DNA of 64,000 nt from an uncultured Clostridia bacterium (GTDB taxonomy: Bacteria; Bacillota; Clostridia; Christensenellales; Aristaeellaceae): contig CAKTTL010000003.1 in assembly GCA_934615235.1 (NCBI GenBank), forward strand, positions 1 to 64,000, written 5' to 3'. Every line of letters starts with the position of its first letter. Within the stretch, counting starts at the first letter, position 1. Under the pieces are notes generated by a model. The model had not been told where the DNA came from and ran no database searches. It saw nothing but the letters and a program-made list of their open reading frames with translations. Shown in pieces: positions 51,768 through 60,988 of this stretch. The translations under genes and the position numbers were made by a program.

Positions 51768-53147
51768 ATGCAAAACGAAAAACGCCCGCTGGATATGCTG
51801 CACGGGCCGATCTGGAATAAACTGCCGCGCTTCGCGCTGCCGGTGGCGGCTACCGCCATCCTCGAGCAGCTCTTCAACGCCTCGGATATCGCCGTCGTAG
51901 GCAACTTCACGGGCGCGGAAAAAACGGCCGCCGTGGCGGCGGTCGGCGCAAACAGTCCCATCATCGGGCTGATCGTGAATCTGTTTATCGGCATCGCGCT
52001 GGGCGCAAACGTCGTCATTGCGCACGCCATCGGGCAAAAAGACAACGAATCCGTCCATAAGGCCGTCCATACCGCCGTCCTGGTCGCCCTGCTCGGCGGC
52101 GTCGCCGTAGCGATTCTGGGCGAGCTGGCCGCCGCGCCGCTGCTGGGGCTGCTCAACGTGCCCGACGAAGTGTTCCCCCTGGCGCTTTTGTACCTGCGGA
52201 TTTACCTGCTCGGGATGCCCGTCATTTTGCTTTATAACTTCGAAGCCGCCATTTTCCGCAGCATCGGCGAAACGAAAACGCCGCTTCTTGCGCTGACCGC
52301 CTCGGGAATTCTGAACGTTGCGCTGAATCTTTTCTTCGTCGCCGTTTTGCACATGACGGTCAACGGCGTGGCCATCGCCACGGTGCTTTCCAACGCGGTC
52401 AGCGCGATAATTCTTTACCGCAAACTGCGCCGGAGCACGCGGGAGATTCGCCTCGATCCGCGCGCCCTGCGCGTCGACCGCGCAAGCCTGAAGCAGATTC
52501 TGCGCATCGGCCTGCCCGCGGGCGTTCAAAGCGCCGTTTTCGCCCTCTCCAACATCATCGTCCAGTCCGCCATCAACAGCCTGGGTACGATCGTAATGGC
52601 CGCGTCCAGCGCCGCGTTCAATATCGAAGTCTTCACTTACGACATTCTCAACTCCTTCAGCCAGGCCTGCACGACCTTCGTCGGGCAGAATTACGGCGCG
52701 GGCGACGTGAAACGCTGCCGCAAAACGCTGGCGCTTTGCCTGATCGAAGGCGCGGCGTCGCTGGCCGTGGCCATCACGCTGATTCTCTGCTTCGGCAGAA
52801 ACCTGCTGGCCATCTTCAACAACGATCCGGAAGTCGTCTCCACCGGCATGACCCGGCTGGTCATGATCATGCTCGCGCACTCGTTCAGCCTGCTGTACGA
52901 GGTCATGTCCGGTTATCTGCGCGGGTTCGGCATTTCGCTCGCCCCCGCGCTGCTGACGATGCTGGGCGTGTGCGGCGTGCGCATCAGCTGGATTCAGCTG
53001 GTCTTCCCGCACAGCCGCACCTTCCGCACGATCATGACGGCGTACCCCATCAGCCTTTCGACGACGGCGCTGATGATCTTCATCGCGCTCGTATGCTATC
53101 ACCCCAGCCGGAGAAAGGCAGGCTCCGCGCCGGCAAAGAGCGTCTGA
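51768..53147 (+). CDS. MATE-family multidrug/metabolite exporter
   Basis: 459 residues, 12 membrane helices in two homologous halves. The opening (MLHGPIWNKLPRFALPVAATAILEQLFN-type) and the DIAVVGNFTGAEKTAAVAAVG block are typical of the DinF/NorM-like MATE group, which exports cationic or organic compounds using H+ or Na+. ATG 51768 has only a weak GAAAGAAG site. Probably controlled by the divergent LysR protein. Confidence 0.93.
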   Translation: MQNEKRPLDMLHGPIWNKLPRFALPVAATAILEQLFNASDIAVVGNFTGAEKTAAVAAVGANSPIIGLIVNLFIGIALGANVVIAHAIGQKDNESVHKAVHTAVLVALLGGVAVAILGELAAAPLLGLLNVPDEVFPLALLYLRIYLLGMPVILLYNFEAAIFRSIGETKTPLLALTASGILNVALNLFFVAVLHMTVNGVAIATVLSNAVSAIILYRKLRRSTREIRLDPRALRVDRASLKQILRIGLPAGVQSAVFALSNIIVQSAINSLGTIVMAASSAAFNIEVFTYDILNSFSQACTTFVGQNYGAGDVKRCRKTLALCLIEGAASLAVAITLILCFGRNLLAIFNNDPEVVSTGMTRLVMIMLAHSFSLLYEVMSGYLRGFGISLAPALLTMLGVCGVRISWIQLVFPHSRTFRTIMTAYPISLSTTALMIFIALVCYHPSRRKAGSAPAKSV

Positions 53148-53156
53148 CTGCCCGTC

Positions 53157-53804
53157 TCAGCTCTTTTTCTGCGCAAACAGCCAGCGCCACATTTCATCGT
53201 TGGCATACGCCCTCTCCCACGCTTCATGATGCACGTCGGGGTAAATCGTCAGACGAACTTTCGCGCCGTTTTTCCGCGCTGCGCGCGCCATTTTGACGCT
53301 TTCCTCCACCGGAACAATCTCATCGAGCAGCCCGTGAAACGCCCAGACAGGCATTCCCTGCAGCCGATACGCATACCACTCCTGCCCTCCGCCGCAAACT
53401 GGAACGGCTGCCGCGAACCATTCCGGATGCATGCAGGCCAATTGCCAGGTTGTAAAGCCGCCCATGCTTCCGCCCGTCACATACACGCGGCTTCGGTCCA
53501 CATCCGGCCGGCCGCGCGCCGCGTCGATAAACTCGCACAGCACCTCAAGCTGATCGAACCAGTGATCCGCATGGCATTGCGGCGCTGCGACGAACGCAGG
53601 CAGCCGCCTGCCCGCCTCGATTTCTCCGACCGCGCCCGCAAGTCCCATTTTCTGCAGGCTGTCGCCGCGGCTGCCCGCTCCGTGGATAGAAATCACCAGC
53701 GGCAAAGGCGCATCCGCCGTTTCCGGCGCATAAAAAAGATAATCCAGATATTCCCCCGCGTGCCGCACGGAACGGAAGCTTTTTTCCTGCAAAAATTTGA
53801 ACAT
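53157..53804 (-). CDS. Alpha/beta hydrolase (carboxylesterase-like)
   Basis: 215 residues from ATG 53804. Oxyanion-hole ISIHGAGSRGD, nucleophile elbow GGSMGG, then AFHGLLDEIVP (Asp) and DVHHEAWE (His). No signal peptide, so cytoplasmic; it could remove acetyl or other ester groups from imported sugars. Last of a minus-strand set with beta-helix and GH13 genes. Its first 260 bases overlap the extended GH13 reading frame. Confidence 0.88.
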   Translation of the reverse strand: MFKFLQEKSFRSVRHAGEYLDYLFYAPETADAPLPLVISIHGAGSRGDSLQKMGLAGAVGEIEAGRRLPAFVAAPQCHADHWFDQLEVLCEFIDAARGRPDVDRSRVYVTGGSMGGFTTWQLACMHPEWFAAAVPVCGGGQEWYAYRLQGMPVWAFHGLLDEIVPVEESVKMARAARKNGAKVRLTIYPDVHHEAWERAYANDEMWRWLFAQKKS

Positions 53805-55113
53805 ACCGCTTCGCCTCGCATCTGGCAATAAAAATGCCGTATGGTTCCATTTTCACGCAATCCGCTTCGGCGGCGGCGCCGCGCGAAAGCAGCGCCTCTC
53901 CAAACCGCAGCGGCAGCCGTACCGTCTGCGGTTCGTTCGTCATATTTACCGCCGCACAGACGCGCTCCCGCTTATCGGCGCGGCAAAAGACGATCACCGC
54001 ATCCTCCCGCGCATGCGCGGGATAAACGACCTCGCCCGCAGAAAAGACGGGCAGTTCGTGCCGCAAAGCGGCCAGCGCGCGGATCAACGCCATGCGCGCC
54101 TGCCCGGCTTCCGTCTGCGCGAAGGACCAGTTGACCCGCAGGTTCGGCGAGCAGAACCGGTTGCCCAGGATGCTGTGGCGGGTCGTATCGCCAAACTCAT
54201 GGCCGCAATACAGATAAGGCACGCCTCTGCCGGTAAAGTTGAGCGCCAGCGCGCATTCCATCAACGGAGCGCCGATATCGCGCTCCAGGCGATGCTCCAT
54301 CGCGTCGTTGACGAAATCGTGATTTTCCAACCCGTGCCACCCCAGTTTGTCCGGCGGCGTGCGCGCGTCCACCTCGCGAAAATGATCCGTCAGCCACTTC
54401 GCCGTTATATCGCCCCGCGCCAGCCAGCGCAGCGGATCGCAATAGGTCGTACCGTAATCGATATCAAACCTCGCCGCCAGGTGCGCAGGATCGGAGCCTT
54501 CGTTGAGCATGATCACATCCGGCTTGGCCCGCCGCACGCGCCCGATCACCTCCCGCCAGAAATCGCAGGGAATCAGATCGCCGCAGTCGGCGCGGAACCC
54601 ATCCGCGTCAAATTCCCGAATGAAATACAGCAGGTTATCCGCAAAGTAATCGCGCACGGCCGGGTTTTCCAGATCAAAACGCGGGAAAGGCCATTCGCTC
54701 TGATCGACGGGTTTGAAAAACTCCGGGCGCTCCGTCCGCAGCGCATTGCCCGGCCCGCAGTGGATATACACCACGTCCAGCAGCACGCCCATCCCCAGCG
54801 CGTGCGCTGCGCGGATAAAGTCCTTCAAATCCTGCTCCGTGCCGTATTCCGGGTCAATCCTGTAATAATCCTTCACTCGATAAGGATTTTTCGGGTTGTT
54901 AAAGCCGCATTCGATCATCCGCCGGCTCCAGAAACGCGGATCCATATCGTCATCCGCTTCATTCACAGGCGTGAGATAGACCAGATCCACTCCGAGCCGT
55001 CTGAGATGCGGCAGCATTTTCTCCGCGCCTTTGAGCGTTCCTTCCGGTGTAAACGGGCGCAGAAATAATTGATAAATCACCGAAGCTGCCAGTTTTCGCA
55101 TATAAGGCTGCAT
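53545..55113 (-). CDS. GH13 alpha-amylase-family enzyme with read-through extension
   Basis: 522 residues from ATG 55113 (AGGAG upstream). (Beta/alpha)8 barrel with DVVYIH (region I), nucleophile Asp176 in DGFRAD, acid Glu205 in IMLNE and Asp266 in ENHD. Domain C ends near MEPYGIFIAR (about 431). At that point homologues would be expected to stop; here the next codon is TGC (53818-53820) and the frame runs on for 91 codons of low-quality sequence across the esterase gene. Cytoplasmic; it probably trims alpha-glucosides imported by a neighbouring cassette. Confidence 0.85.
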   Translation of the reverse strand: MQPYMRKLAASVIYQLFLRPFTPEGTLKGAEKMLPHLRRLGVDLVYLTPVNEADDDMDPRFWSRRMIECGFNNPKNPYRVKDYYRIDPEYGTEQDLKDFIRAAHALGMGVLLDVVYIHCGPGNALRTERPEFFKPVDQSEWPFPRFDLENPAVRDYFADNLLYFIREFDADGFRADCGDLIPCDFWREVIGRVRRAKPDVIMLNEGSDPAHLAARFDIDYGTTYCDPLRWLARGDITAKWLTDHFREVDARTPPDKLGWHGLENHDFVNDAMEHRLERDIGAPLMECALALNFTGRGVPYLYCGHEFGDTTRHSILGNRFCSPNLRVNWSFAQTEAGQARMALIRALAALRHELPVFSAGEVVYPAHAREDAVIVFCRADKRERVCAAVNMTNEPQTVRLPLRFGEALLSRGAAAEADCVKMEPYGIFIARCEAKRYVQIFAGKKLPFRAARGGISGLSFLCAGNGGCAFAAGDFYPRSGQPRRQPAENGTCGRGRRNRGGQAAACVRRSAAMPCGSLVRSA

Positions 55114-55154
55114 CGTTTTCTTCTCCTGTTCGTCTGATTTGCACAGATACTTTA

Positions 55155-57248
55155 TCAGCGGCGTAAAACGCCGTTTTTCGTATTCTCGAAAACGTTCCCG
55201 CACAGCAGCGGACGCACGGGCTCGCCCTCGAGCAGTATCCCGCACTCGCAATCCACAGAATGGTTTCCGTCCAGCACCGGATCTTCCATCACCGCCGGCG
55301 CGCGGCATCCGCAAAGGTAAAGCAGGCTCCGGTCCGTCATCGTATTGCCGCGCATGAGGCAGCACAGATTCACCGTCCCCCTGCCGTACGCGCTTGCGCT
55401 GAGAAAAGAGGAACCGGGCAGCGCAGGATCCATATACCAGCCGCCCATATGATAATAGTTGCAGTCCGAGAAGCGATTGCGAATATAGGAGTTGTACCAG
55501 TTATTCGCCACGCCGCCATATACGAACTGGCCCCAGCCGCCGATGCCGCCGCTCCGGGAAATCGCCGCGCCGTCGACAACGGTATTGTTCTGCGCGGTAT
55601 AAAACTGCAGCGCGCCTGCATTGTCCAGCGTCAGATTCACAAAATACCAGTTGCTGAACATCGCATTGACCGTCAGGTTCGAGCTTTCATCCGGCTCGAC
55701 GGAGAAGGGTTCTTCAATCGAAACCGTATGCCCCGAAACCGCCTGCACCGTGCGATACTGCCCCGCGCCCCGGCCGGAGAGAACGCACAGCTTGCTGCCG
55801 GGCGCGGCGTTCGTCATCTCTACCGCGTCCGGGAAAGTAAAGCGCAGCCCTTCGCAAACCGCCGGGCCGGCATAATCGATTCCCGTAGCGATATCCGTCG
55901 TAAACGCTTCGCGGTTGTTGTCGATCACATCCATCATCCGCGTGCGCGCGAAATAGATATTGTCGCCTCCGAAGCCGGTCGTCCATTCGCGAATCTCGCA
56001 GTCCTCAATGATCGCATTATGCAGCGTTCCCAGCGGCATCCAGTCGTCCACGGCGGTTTTACCCCAAAAGGCCGTATTCCGAATCAACAGATTGCGCATT
56101 TGATGCAGATTGGAAAACGGGCGGCCGGACCATGTGAAATCACAGTCCACAATGCGCACGTTTTCGCCGAAAATGCGCAGCATATCCGTTTTATCCATCA
56201 TCGTCTCGCCCAGCACCCGGCAGCGCTCCGGATAGTTATATTTCGCATGCCGCGCGGTCATCAGGTTGCCCGCAAATGCATTCTGATTGACGCGCACGCC
56301 GGTCAGCCGCACGTTGCGGGCAGGGCGTTCCTTCGTGCCGGCCGCAAGCAGGCCGCCCAGCCGCGCCGCGGAAAAATCGATCCCCTCAATGGCGAAATCG
56401 CTTTCGGCCGTCAGCATGGCCTCAGGCAGCGGCAGCGGCTCCCAGTGCGGCCATCCGTCCTCGGCGGGCAGCTTCCGCTGCCACTCGTCCGTCCAGAACA
56501 GCTGCGTCCTGCGATAACCTTCTCCCCGAATCACGCACCGGCGCGGAATGCGCAGACAGCCCGTAAGATGGAAGCGTCCCTTCGGAAAACGCACCACGCC
56601 GCCGCCCGCCGCTTCCACGCGGGAAAAAAGCGCGCGCAGCGCGTCCGTGCAATCGCTGTGTCCGTCCGTGGGCACGCCTTCCGCCGCCGCGTCGTAAACC
56701 GCCGCAGGCCATTCCTCCTCGGCTGCTCGAACAATTTTCACCGTCACGTCCGTTTGTGTGAAGCCGTTGCAATACCGGGCCGGATACGCTCCCGGCGCAA
56801 GGGCCGGCATCGCGAACCCGACCGAATAATCGTCGTATACGCGTTCCGGCGCAAGCGCCTTCTCGCCGTCTGGCAAGCGCAGCGTAAGCGAAGGCGGCGC
56901 TCCTTCCGTCACGCGCATACATTCGCCGTTCAGCCGCAGCCAGCCGCCGCCCGTCGCGCCTTCGCCCTCGTCGCCCTGCAGCCAGCGCACGACGGGCGCG
57001 TTGAGAAGGAACTCCGCCTTTCCCGCTTCGCTTTGCGCAGAAAATGCGAACGCGCCCGGGCTGAACGTCTCCGGCACGGTGAATTTGAACGACTGCGCGC
57101 AGAGCTGCTGCAAAACGACCGGCTGCGTCCGTCTGCCGTCCGACAGCGTCGCGTCGCGCAGGCCTTCCAGATCCTCGCCGCGAATACAGACGGTATCTCC
57201 AGGCGCGACGACAGTATTGCCGGTGTAAAAAACGATCGGACGAGGCAT
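55155..57248 (-). CDS. Cytoplasmic right-handed beta-helix (pectate-lyase-like) protein
   Basis: 697 residues from ATG 57248 (GGGAGGG six bases upstream; the 57290 start lies in the promoter). Residues 1-185 form beta-sandwich domains. Near 190, GVPTDGHSDCTDALRALFSRVEAAGGG is the classic opening of the pectate lyase 3/GH28-like helix, followed by PKGRFHLTGCLRIP and many coil repeats to the end. There is no signal peptide. Substrate unknown; first gene of a set with GH13 and an esterase. Confidence 0.85.
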   Translation of the reverse strand: MPRPIVFYTGNTVVAPGDTVCIRGEDLEGLRDATLSDGRRTQPVVLQQLCAQSFKFTVPETFSPGAFAFSAQSEAGKAEFLLNAPVVRWLQGDEGEGATGGGWLRLNGECMRVTEGAPPSLTLRLPDGEKALAPERVYDDYSVGFAMPALAPGAYPARYCNGFTQTDVTVKIVRAAEEEWPAAVYDAAAEGVPTDGHSDCTDALRALFSRVEAAGGGVVRFPKGRFHLTGCLRIPRRCVIRGEGYRRTQLFWTDEWQRKLPAEDGWPHWEPLPLPEAMLTAESDFAIEGIDFSAARLGGLLAAGTKERPARNVRLTGVRVNQNAFAGNLMTARHAKYNYPERCRVLGETMMDKTDMLRIFGENVRIVDCDFTWSGRPFSNLHQMRNLLIRNTAFWGKTAVDDWMPLGTLHNAIIEDCEIREWTTGFGGDNIYFARTRMMDVIDNNREAFTTDIATGIDYAGPAVCEGLRFTFPDAVEMTNAAPGSKLCVLSGRGAGQYRTVQAVSGHTVSIEEPFSVEPDESSNLTVNAMFSNWYFVNLTLDNAGALQFYTAQNNTVVDGAAISRSGGIGGWGQFVYGGVANNWYNSYIRNRFSDCNYYHMGGWYMDPALPGSSFLSASAYGRGTVNLCCLMRGNTMTDRSLLYLCGCRAPAVMEDPVLDGNHSVDCECGILLEGEPVRPLLCGNVFENTKNGVLRR

Positions 57249-57288
57249 ACGTTTCCCTCCCTGTAATGTTTCAATAAACCTGTCAGCC

Positions 57289-57318
57289 ATGATAATCTCT
57301 TCGTCCGGCCTTTTTCAA
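57289..57318 (-). promoter_or_regulatory. Promoter of the beta-helix/GH13/esterase operon
   Basis: Minus-strand TTGAAA (57313-57318), 18 bases, TATCAT (57289-57294), the same -10 and spacer as the cassette 2 promoter. Confidence 0.6.
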
Positions 57319-57464
57319 GCGGGAAAAGCAGAGTTCAGCAATTTGTTAGAAACGTGCGAAAATGGCGAATTTTTTGCCGCTGTTGTCAATATTTTTCTTC
57401 TTTTAACGGCATTTGATCCATGGTATAGTATTTTGAGATTTTTATACGATCGGGAGGGCTGCGC

Positions 57465-58071
57465 ATGGACGGAGAGTATTATCAGCTGATCATCGTCGAC
57501 GACGAGGAGCAGGCGCGCCGCAGCCTTTCCAAATACTGCGACTGGCACCAGCTTGGGTTTCATGTCGCCGCCACGCTGGAAGACGGCTCCGACGCGATCG
57601 CCTATCTGCAAAACCATCCGGTCGACGCAATCCTGACGGATATCCAGATGTTCGAAGTATCCGGGCTGGAGCTGGCGCAATGGGTACACGAGCAGCACAG
57701 CGATATCCGCGTGGTCATTCTTTCCGGATACGACGAGGTCAACTACGTACACGCCGCCATTCAGAGCGAAGCCGTTGATTTTCTCGTCAAGCCCGTAATG
57801 AAGGAAAGCCTCATCCGCGCCTTCACCAAAGTGCGAAAAAGGGCATCTCTGCCGCGAATTCAAGCGTTCGGCGAACGATACCGTCATGGGCTACGTGGAA
57901 AAGCAGCGCATGGAAAAGGCGGCGGCGCTTCTTTCCCGCCGCCGCTACAGCTACGCTCAGCTCGCCGGGATGGTCGGCTATAAGGACAGTCACTATTTCA
58001 GCAAGTTTTTTCATAAATACATGGAACGCCGCGCCGCACCGGCGGGAAGCGCAAAGGAGAAAAGACCATGA
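57465..58071 (+). pseudogene. YesN-type response regulator, internally deleted and frameshifted
   Basis: ATG 57465 follows GGGAGGG. Residues 1-125 are an intact receiver domain (Asp12-Asp13, acceptor Asp59 in LTDIQM, Lys109). The frame then runs into nonsense and stops at 57983. From about 57841, in the +1 frame, the sequence reads CREFKRSANDTVMGYVEKQRMEKAAAL and YAQLAGMVGYKDSHYFSKFFHKY, the second part of an AraC DNA-binding domain, ending at 58071. The linker and first recognition helix are missing, and a run of five A (57836-57840) marks the shift. Its stop overlaps the kinase start (ATGA). Confidence 0.8.
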
Positions 58072-59894
58072 TGACGCTGCACGGGATGGTGCCGCGAAAC
58101 AAACTGCTTTTCGCCCGCAATTTTATTTCCGTGCTGCTGGTGCCGATGTTGTTTTCCTGCGCGGTCGTCGCCGTATACCAGCATCAGATTCCCAGGATGA
58201 TCGTCAGCGATATTGAATTGCTCAACCTTTCCGCGCTGGAAAAGAATATACAGACCCTGGACGCGGTTATGCTGAGCCTGCGCGAGCTGACCTACAGTGC
58301 GTCCGCCGGTCAGGAAATGGGCGCGTTTTTCGACAGCGACCCGCAGATCGACGCGATGCAGAAACGCTTTGACGAAAACCTTGACAAGGTTTCCGAGCGG
58401 ATGGGCTACTACCGCTCCGCAAGCCCCTATGTTGAAAACGTTTACGCCTATTCTTCCCGTATGGACCGGCTCGTCAGCAGCACAAAATCACCCAGCGAAA
58501 ACCTGCTGCTCAACGACGCCTGGCGCGCTGCGGCCGCCGGCTGCGACGGCAAGGGAAATATCCGCGTTTTCTTTCAGCGCTGGAACAACCAGTATCCCTA
58601 TCTGCTCACGCTGATCCGCGAAATGGTCGGCAAAAACGGCGTGCGGACGGGCTATATGATGGTGGACGTAAACATCGAAAAGCTTGGCGCGCTGGTGCTT
58701 GGCAATTTTCCGGACAAAGAAAACGCCCGGCTGTTTATCGTGGATAAAACCGGGCAGATGATTCTGAGCACGCCTTATTATCTGCTGGGCGATCGGGACA
58801 CGCTACCGGACGAACTGCAGGAATTCGCCGGCGTTGAAGCCGGTTACTCGCAGACGATTAAGATGAACGGAAACGAATACGTCGTCTCCTGTCAGGATTC
58901 CACGCAGGAAAACTGGCGCTATATTCTTCTGCGCCCGTACGACCGGTATTTCTCCCTCGCCAGCCGCGGCGAATGGATCTTCTCGCTGATGGTCACGCTT
59001 GTGCTCGTGCTGGCGCTTCTGGTCGTGCTGCTGATCGTATTCACCACGTTCCGCCCGCTCAATCGAATCATCACCGCGATTGAAGAACCGGCCGCCGCGC
59101 CTTCCGTCCCCGCCAGGCAGAGCCGCGGCATGCAGGAAGTCGAGCGCATCGTCCAATCCGTAACCGATCTGCGCCTGACCAACACAGCCATGCAGTCGCA
59201 GCTCAACGAAAAGATGCACGAATTCTCGCTGGAACAGGTGCGCACCCTGCAGCACCAGATGGACCCGCATTTCCTGTATAACGTGCTGGACTACTTCCGC
59301 TGGGTCGCCATTGACGAGCTTGGCGAGGGCACTCCGCTGGAGGAAATGGCGCGAACGCTTTCGGAGTATTTTCATATTGCGCTGCGGCGCAGCGATTACG
59401 TCGTCCCGCTGCGAGACGAACTGTACCATGTGGAGCTTTTCATGCAGCTGTACGCCTACCGCTACGCCGGACGCCTGCAGATTCACACCGATGTGCCCGA
59501 GGACATGCTGGACTGCCGCGTGCTCAAGCTGAGCGTCCAGCCGATCGTCGATAACGCCATCAAGCACGGCCTGCGCCCGCGACGGTACATCGGCAATATC
59601 TGGATCGGCGCGCACAGAGAAGACGGCGGTATCGCCGTAACGGTTGAAAACGACGGCGAACGCATGACCGACGAGGAGCTGGCGCGTGTAAACGCGCAAT
59701 TGGAGCACCCTGAGGCAAGCGACCTGGATGACCACATCGGCCTGCCCAACATCGCAAGGCGCATTCACCTGCTCTTCAGCGCTGCCTGGGGCGTTTCGCT
59801 GCAAAACACGCCCACCGGTACGCTCGCCGTTATGCGTCTGCCGGAGCGCCGGTCAGGAGCCGCAGGTAGCTGCACGGAAGGGAAAAGCGAATAG
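58068..59894 (+). CDS. YesM-type sensor histidine kinase
   Basis: 608 residues. Membrane helices at about 18-38 and 303-326 enclose an extracytoplasmic Cache-like sensor; HAMP follows, then His_kinase with QHQMDPHFLYNVLDYF (phosphorylated His near 400) and a HATPase domain with VQPIVDNAIKHG and the DHIGLPN box. It is the expected partner of a YesN regulator controlling cassette 3, but the adjacent regulator is damaged. Its ATG overlaps the regulator's downstream frame. Confidence 0.93.
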   Translation: MMTLHGMVPRNKLLFARNFISVLLVPMLFSCAVVAVYQHQIPRMIVSDIELLNLSALEKNIQTLDAVMLSLRELTYSASAGQEMGAFFDSDPQIDAMQKRFDENLDKVSERMGYYRSASPYVENVYAYSSRMDRLVSSTKSPSENLLLNDAWRAAAAGCDGKGNIRVFFQRWNNQYPYLLTLIREMVGKNGVRTGYMMVDVNIEKLGALVLGNFPDKENARLFIVDKTGQMILSTPYYLLGDRDTLPDELQEFAGVEAGYSQTIKMNGNEYVVSCQDSTQENWRYILLRPYDRYFSLASRGEWIFSLMVTLVLVLALLVVLLIVFTTFRPLNRIITAIEEPAAAPSVPARQSRGMQEVERIVQSVTDLRLTNTAMQSQLNEKMHEFSLEQVRTLQHQMDPHFLYNVLDYFRWVAIDELGEGTPLEEMARTLSEYFHIALRRSDYVVPLRDELYHVELFMQLYAYRYAGRLQIHTDVPEDMLDCRVLKLSVQPIVDNAIKHGLRPRRYIGNIWIGAHREDGGIAVTVENDGERMTDEELARVNAQLEHPEASDLDDHIGLPNIARRIHLLFSAAWGVSLQNTPTGTLAVMRLPERRSGAAGSCTEGKSE

Positions 59895-59917
59895 CCGCAT
59901 ATGCCCGCCCGTTCATT

Positions 59918-59948
59918 CGCCCCGCACAGATATTGCGGGGCGTTTTTT
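59918..59948 (+). terminator. Terminator after the histidine kinase
   Basis: Stem CGCCCCGC/GCGGGGCG (59918-59925 with 59935-59942), then six T. Confidence 0.92.
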
Positions 59949-59952
59949 GTTC

Positions 59953-59981
59953 TTGAATTGTCAAGTCAAGTGCCATAATAT
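59953..59981 (+). promoter_or_regulatory. Promoter of sugar import cassette 3
   Basis: TTGAAT (59953-59958), 17 bases, TAATAT (59976-59981), 54 bases before the first permease. Confidence 0.55.
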
Positions 59982-60035
59982 GCGTACAGGAAGCAAAAAC
60001 GCTTTCTCCCGCAAACGCATGAGGAGGAACCGAAC

Positions 60036-60971
60036 ATGAGCGTTCAACCCGTCGCACGAAAAAAAGGCCGCGCGCTGATTGATTTCCGCAAGAACTGGCA
60101 ATATCTGCTGCTGTGCCTGCCGTCAGTGATCGGCTATATCTTTTTTCATTTCGTTCCCCTGGCCGGCATTATCATGCCTTTTACCCAGTACAACTACCGC
60201 GACGGCATCTTCGGCAGCAAGTGGGTCGGGCTCAAGAATTTTACCGTGCTTTTCAAATCTCCGGCCTTCGGCCGTCTGATCCGCAATACGGTAAGTTACA
60301 GCACTTCCTTCATCATCATCGGTCATGTGATCGCCATCTTCACGGCGCTGATGCTCTACGAGCTTTCCGGCAAAAAGCTGAAAAAGCTGTACCAGACCAG
60401 CATGATGATCCCCAACTTCCTTTCCTGGGTTATCGTTGGCTATATCACCTACGCCATCCTGCATCCTTCCTACGGCTTCCTCCGTCAGATTCGCGACGCG
60501 CTCGGTCTGCCGTACTACGACGTATACACCGATCCCACCTGGTGGCCGCTGATTCTGACGCTGACCGCCATCTGGAAAGGCATGAACGGATACCTGACCT
60601 ATTACGCTTGCCTGATGGGCATCGACCCGACGCTGTATGAGGCCGCCGTAATCGACGGCGCGACGCGCTGGCAGCAGCGGCGATACGTTTCCCTGCCCGC
60701 GCTGGTACCGCTGATCACGCTGTTTCTGATTACCGCCGTGGCGGGCATCTTCAGCAACGACTTCGGTCTGTTTTACACCATTCCCCGCAATGTCGGTCTG
60801 CTTTATGAAACGACGGACGTTATTAACACCTACGTCTATCGCGGCCTGCAAAACGGCAGCTTCCTGCAATCCAGCGCCATCGGCCTGATGCAGAGCACCA
60901 TCGGCACCATTCTGCTGATCGGCACGAACGCCATCGTCCGCAAAGTTTCGCCCGAAAACTCGATGTTCTGA
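60036..60971 (+). CDS. Oligosaccharide ABC transporter permease, LplB type (cassette 3)
   Basis: 311 residues, six membrane helices; FHFVPLAGIIMPFTQYNY and EAA loop (YEAAVIDGATRWQQRRYVSLPALVP). ATG 60036 follows GAGGAGG. First gene of the third importer. Confidence 0.93.
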   Translation: MSVQPVARKKGRALIDFRKNWQYLLLCLPSVIGYIFFHFVPLAGIIMPFTQYNYRDGIFGSKWVGLKNFTVLFKSPAFGRLIRNTVSYSTSFIIIGHVIAIFTALMLYELSGKKLKKLYQTSMMIPNFLSWVIVGYITYAILHPSYGFLRQIRDALGLPYYDVYTDPTWWPLILTLTAIWKGMNGYLTYYACLMGIDPTLYEAAVIDGATRWQQRRYVSLPALVPLITLFLITAVAGIFSNDFGLFYTIPRNVGLLYETTDVINTYVYRGLQNGSFLQSSAIGLMQSTIGTILLIGTNAIVRKVSPENSMF

Positions 60972-60988
60972 CAGGAGGGGGCAGAAAA

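Noticed and set aside
59985..60020. Catabolite (cre-like) operator near the cassette 3 start (AAGCAAAAACGCTTTC)
   Set aside because: The match to the cre consensus is partial and the position relative to the promoter is ambiguous; not enough to claim.
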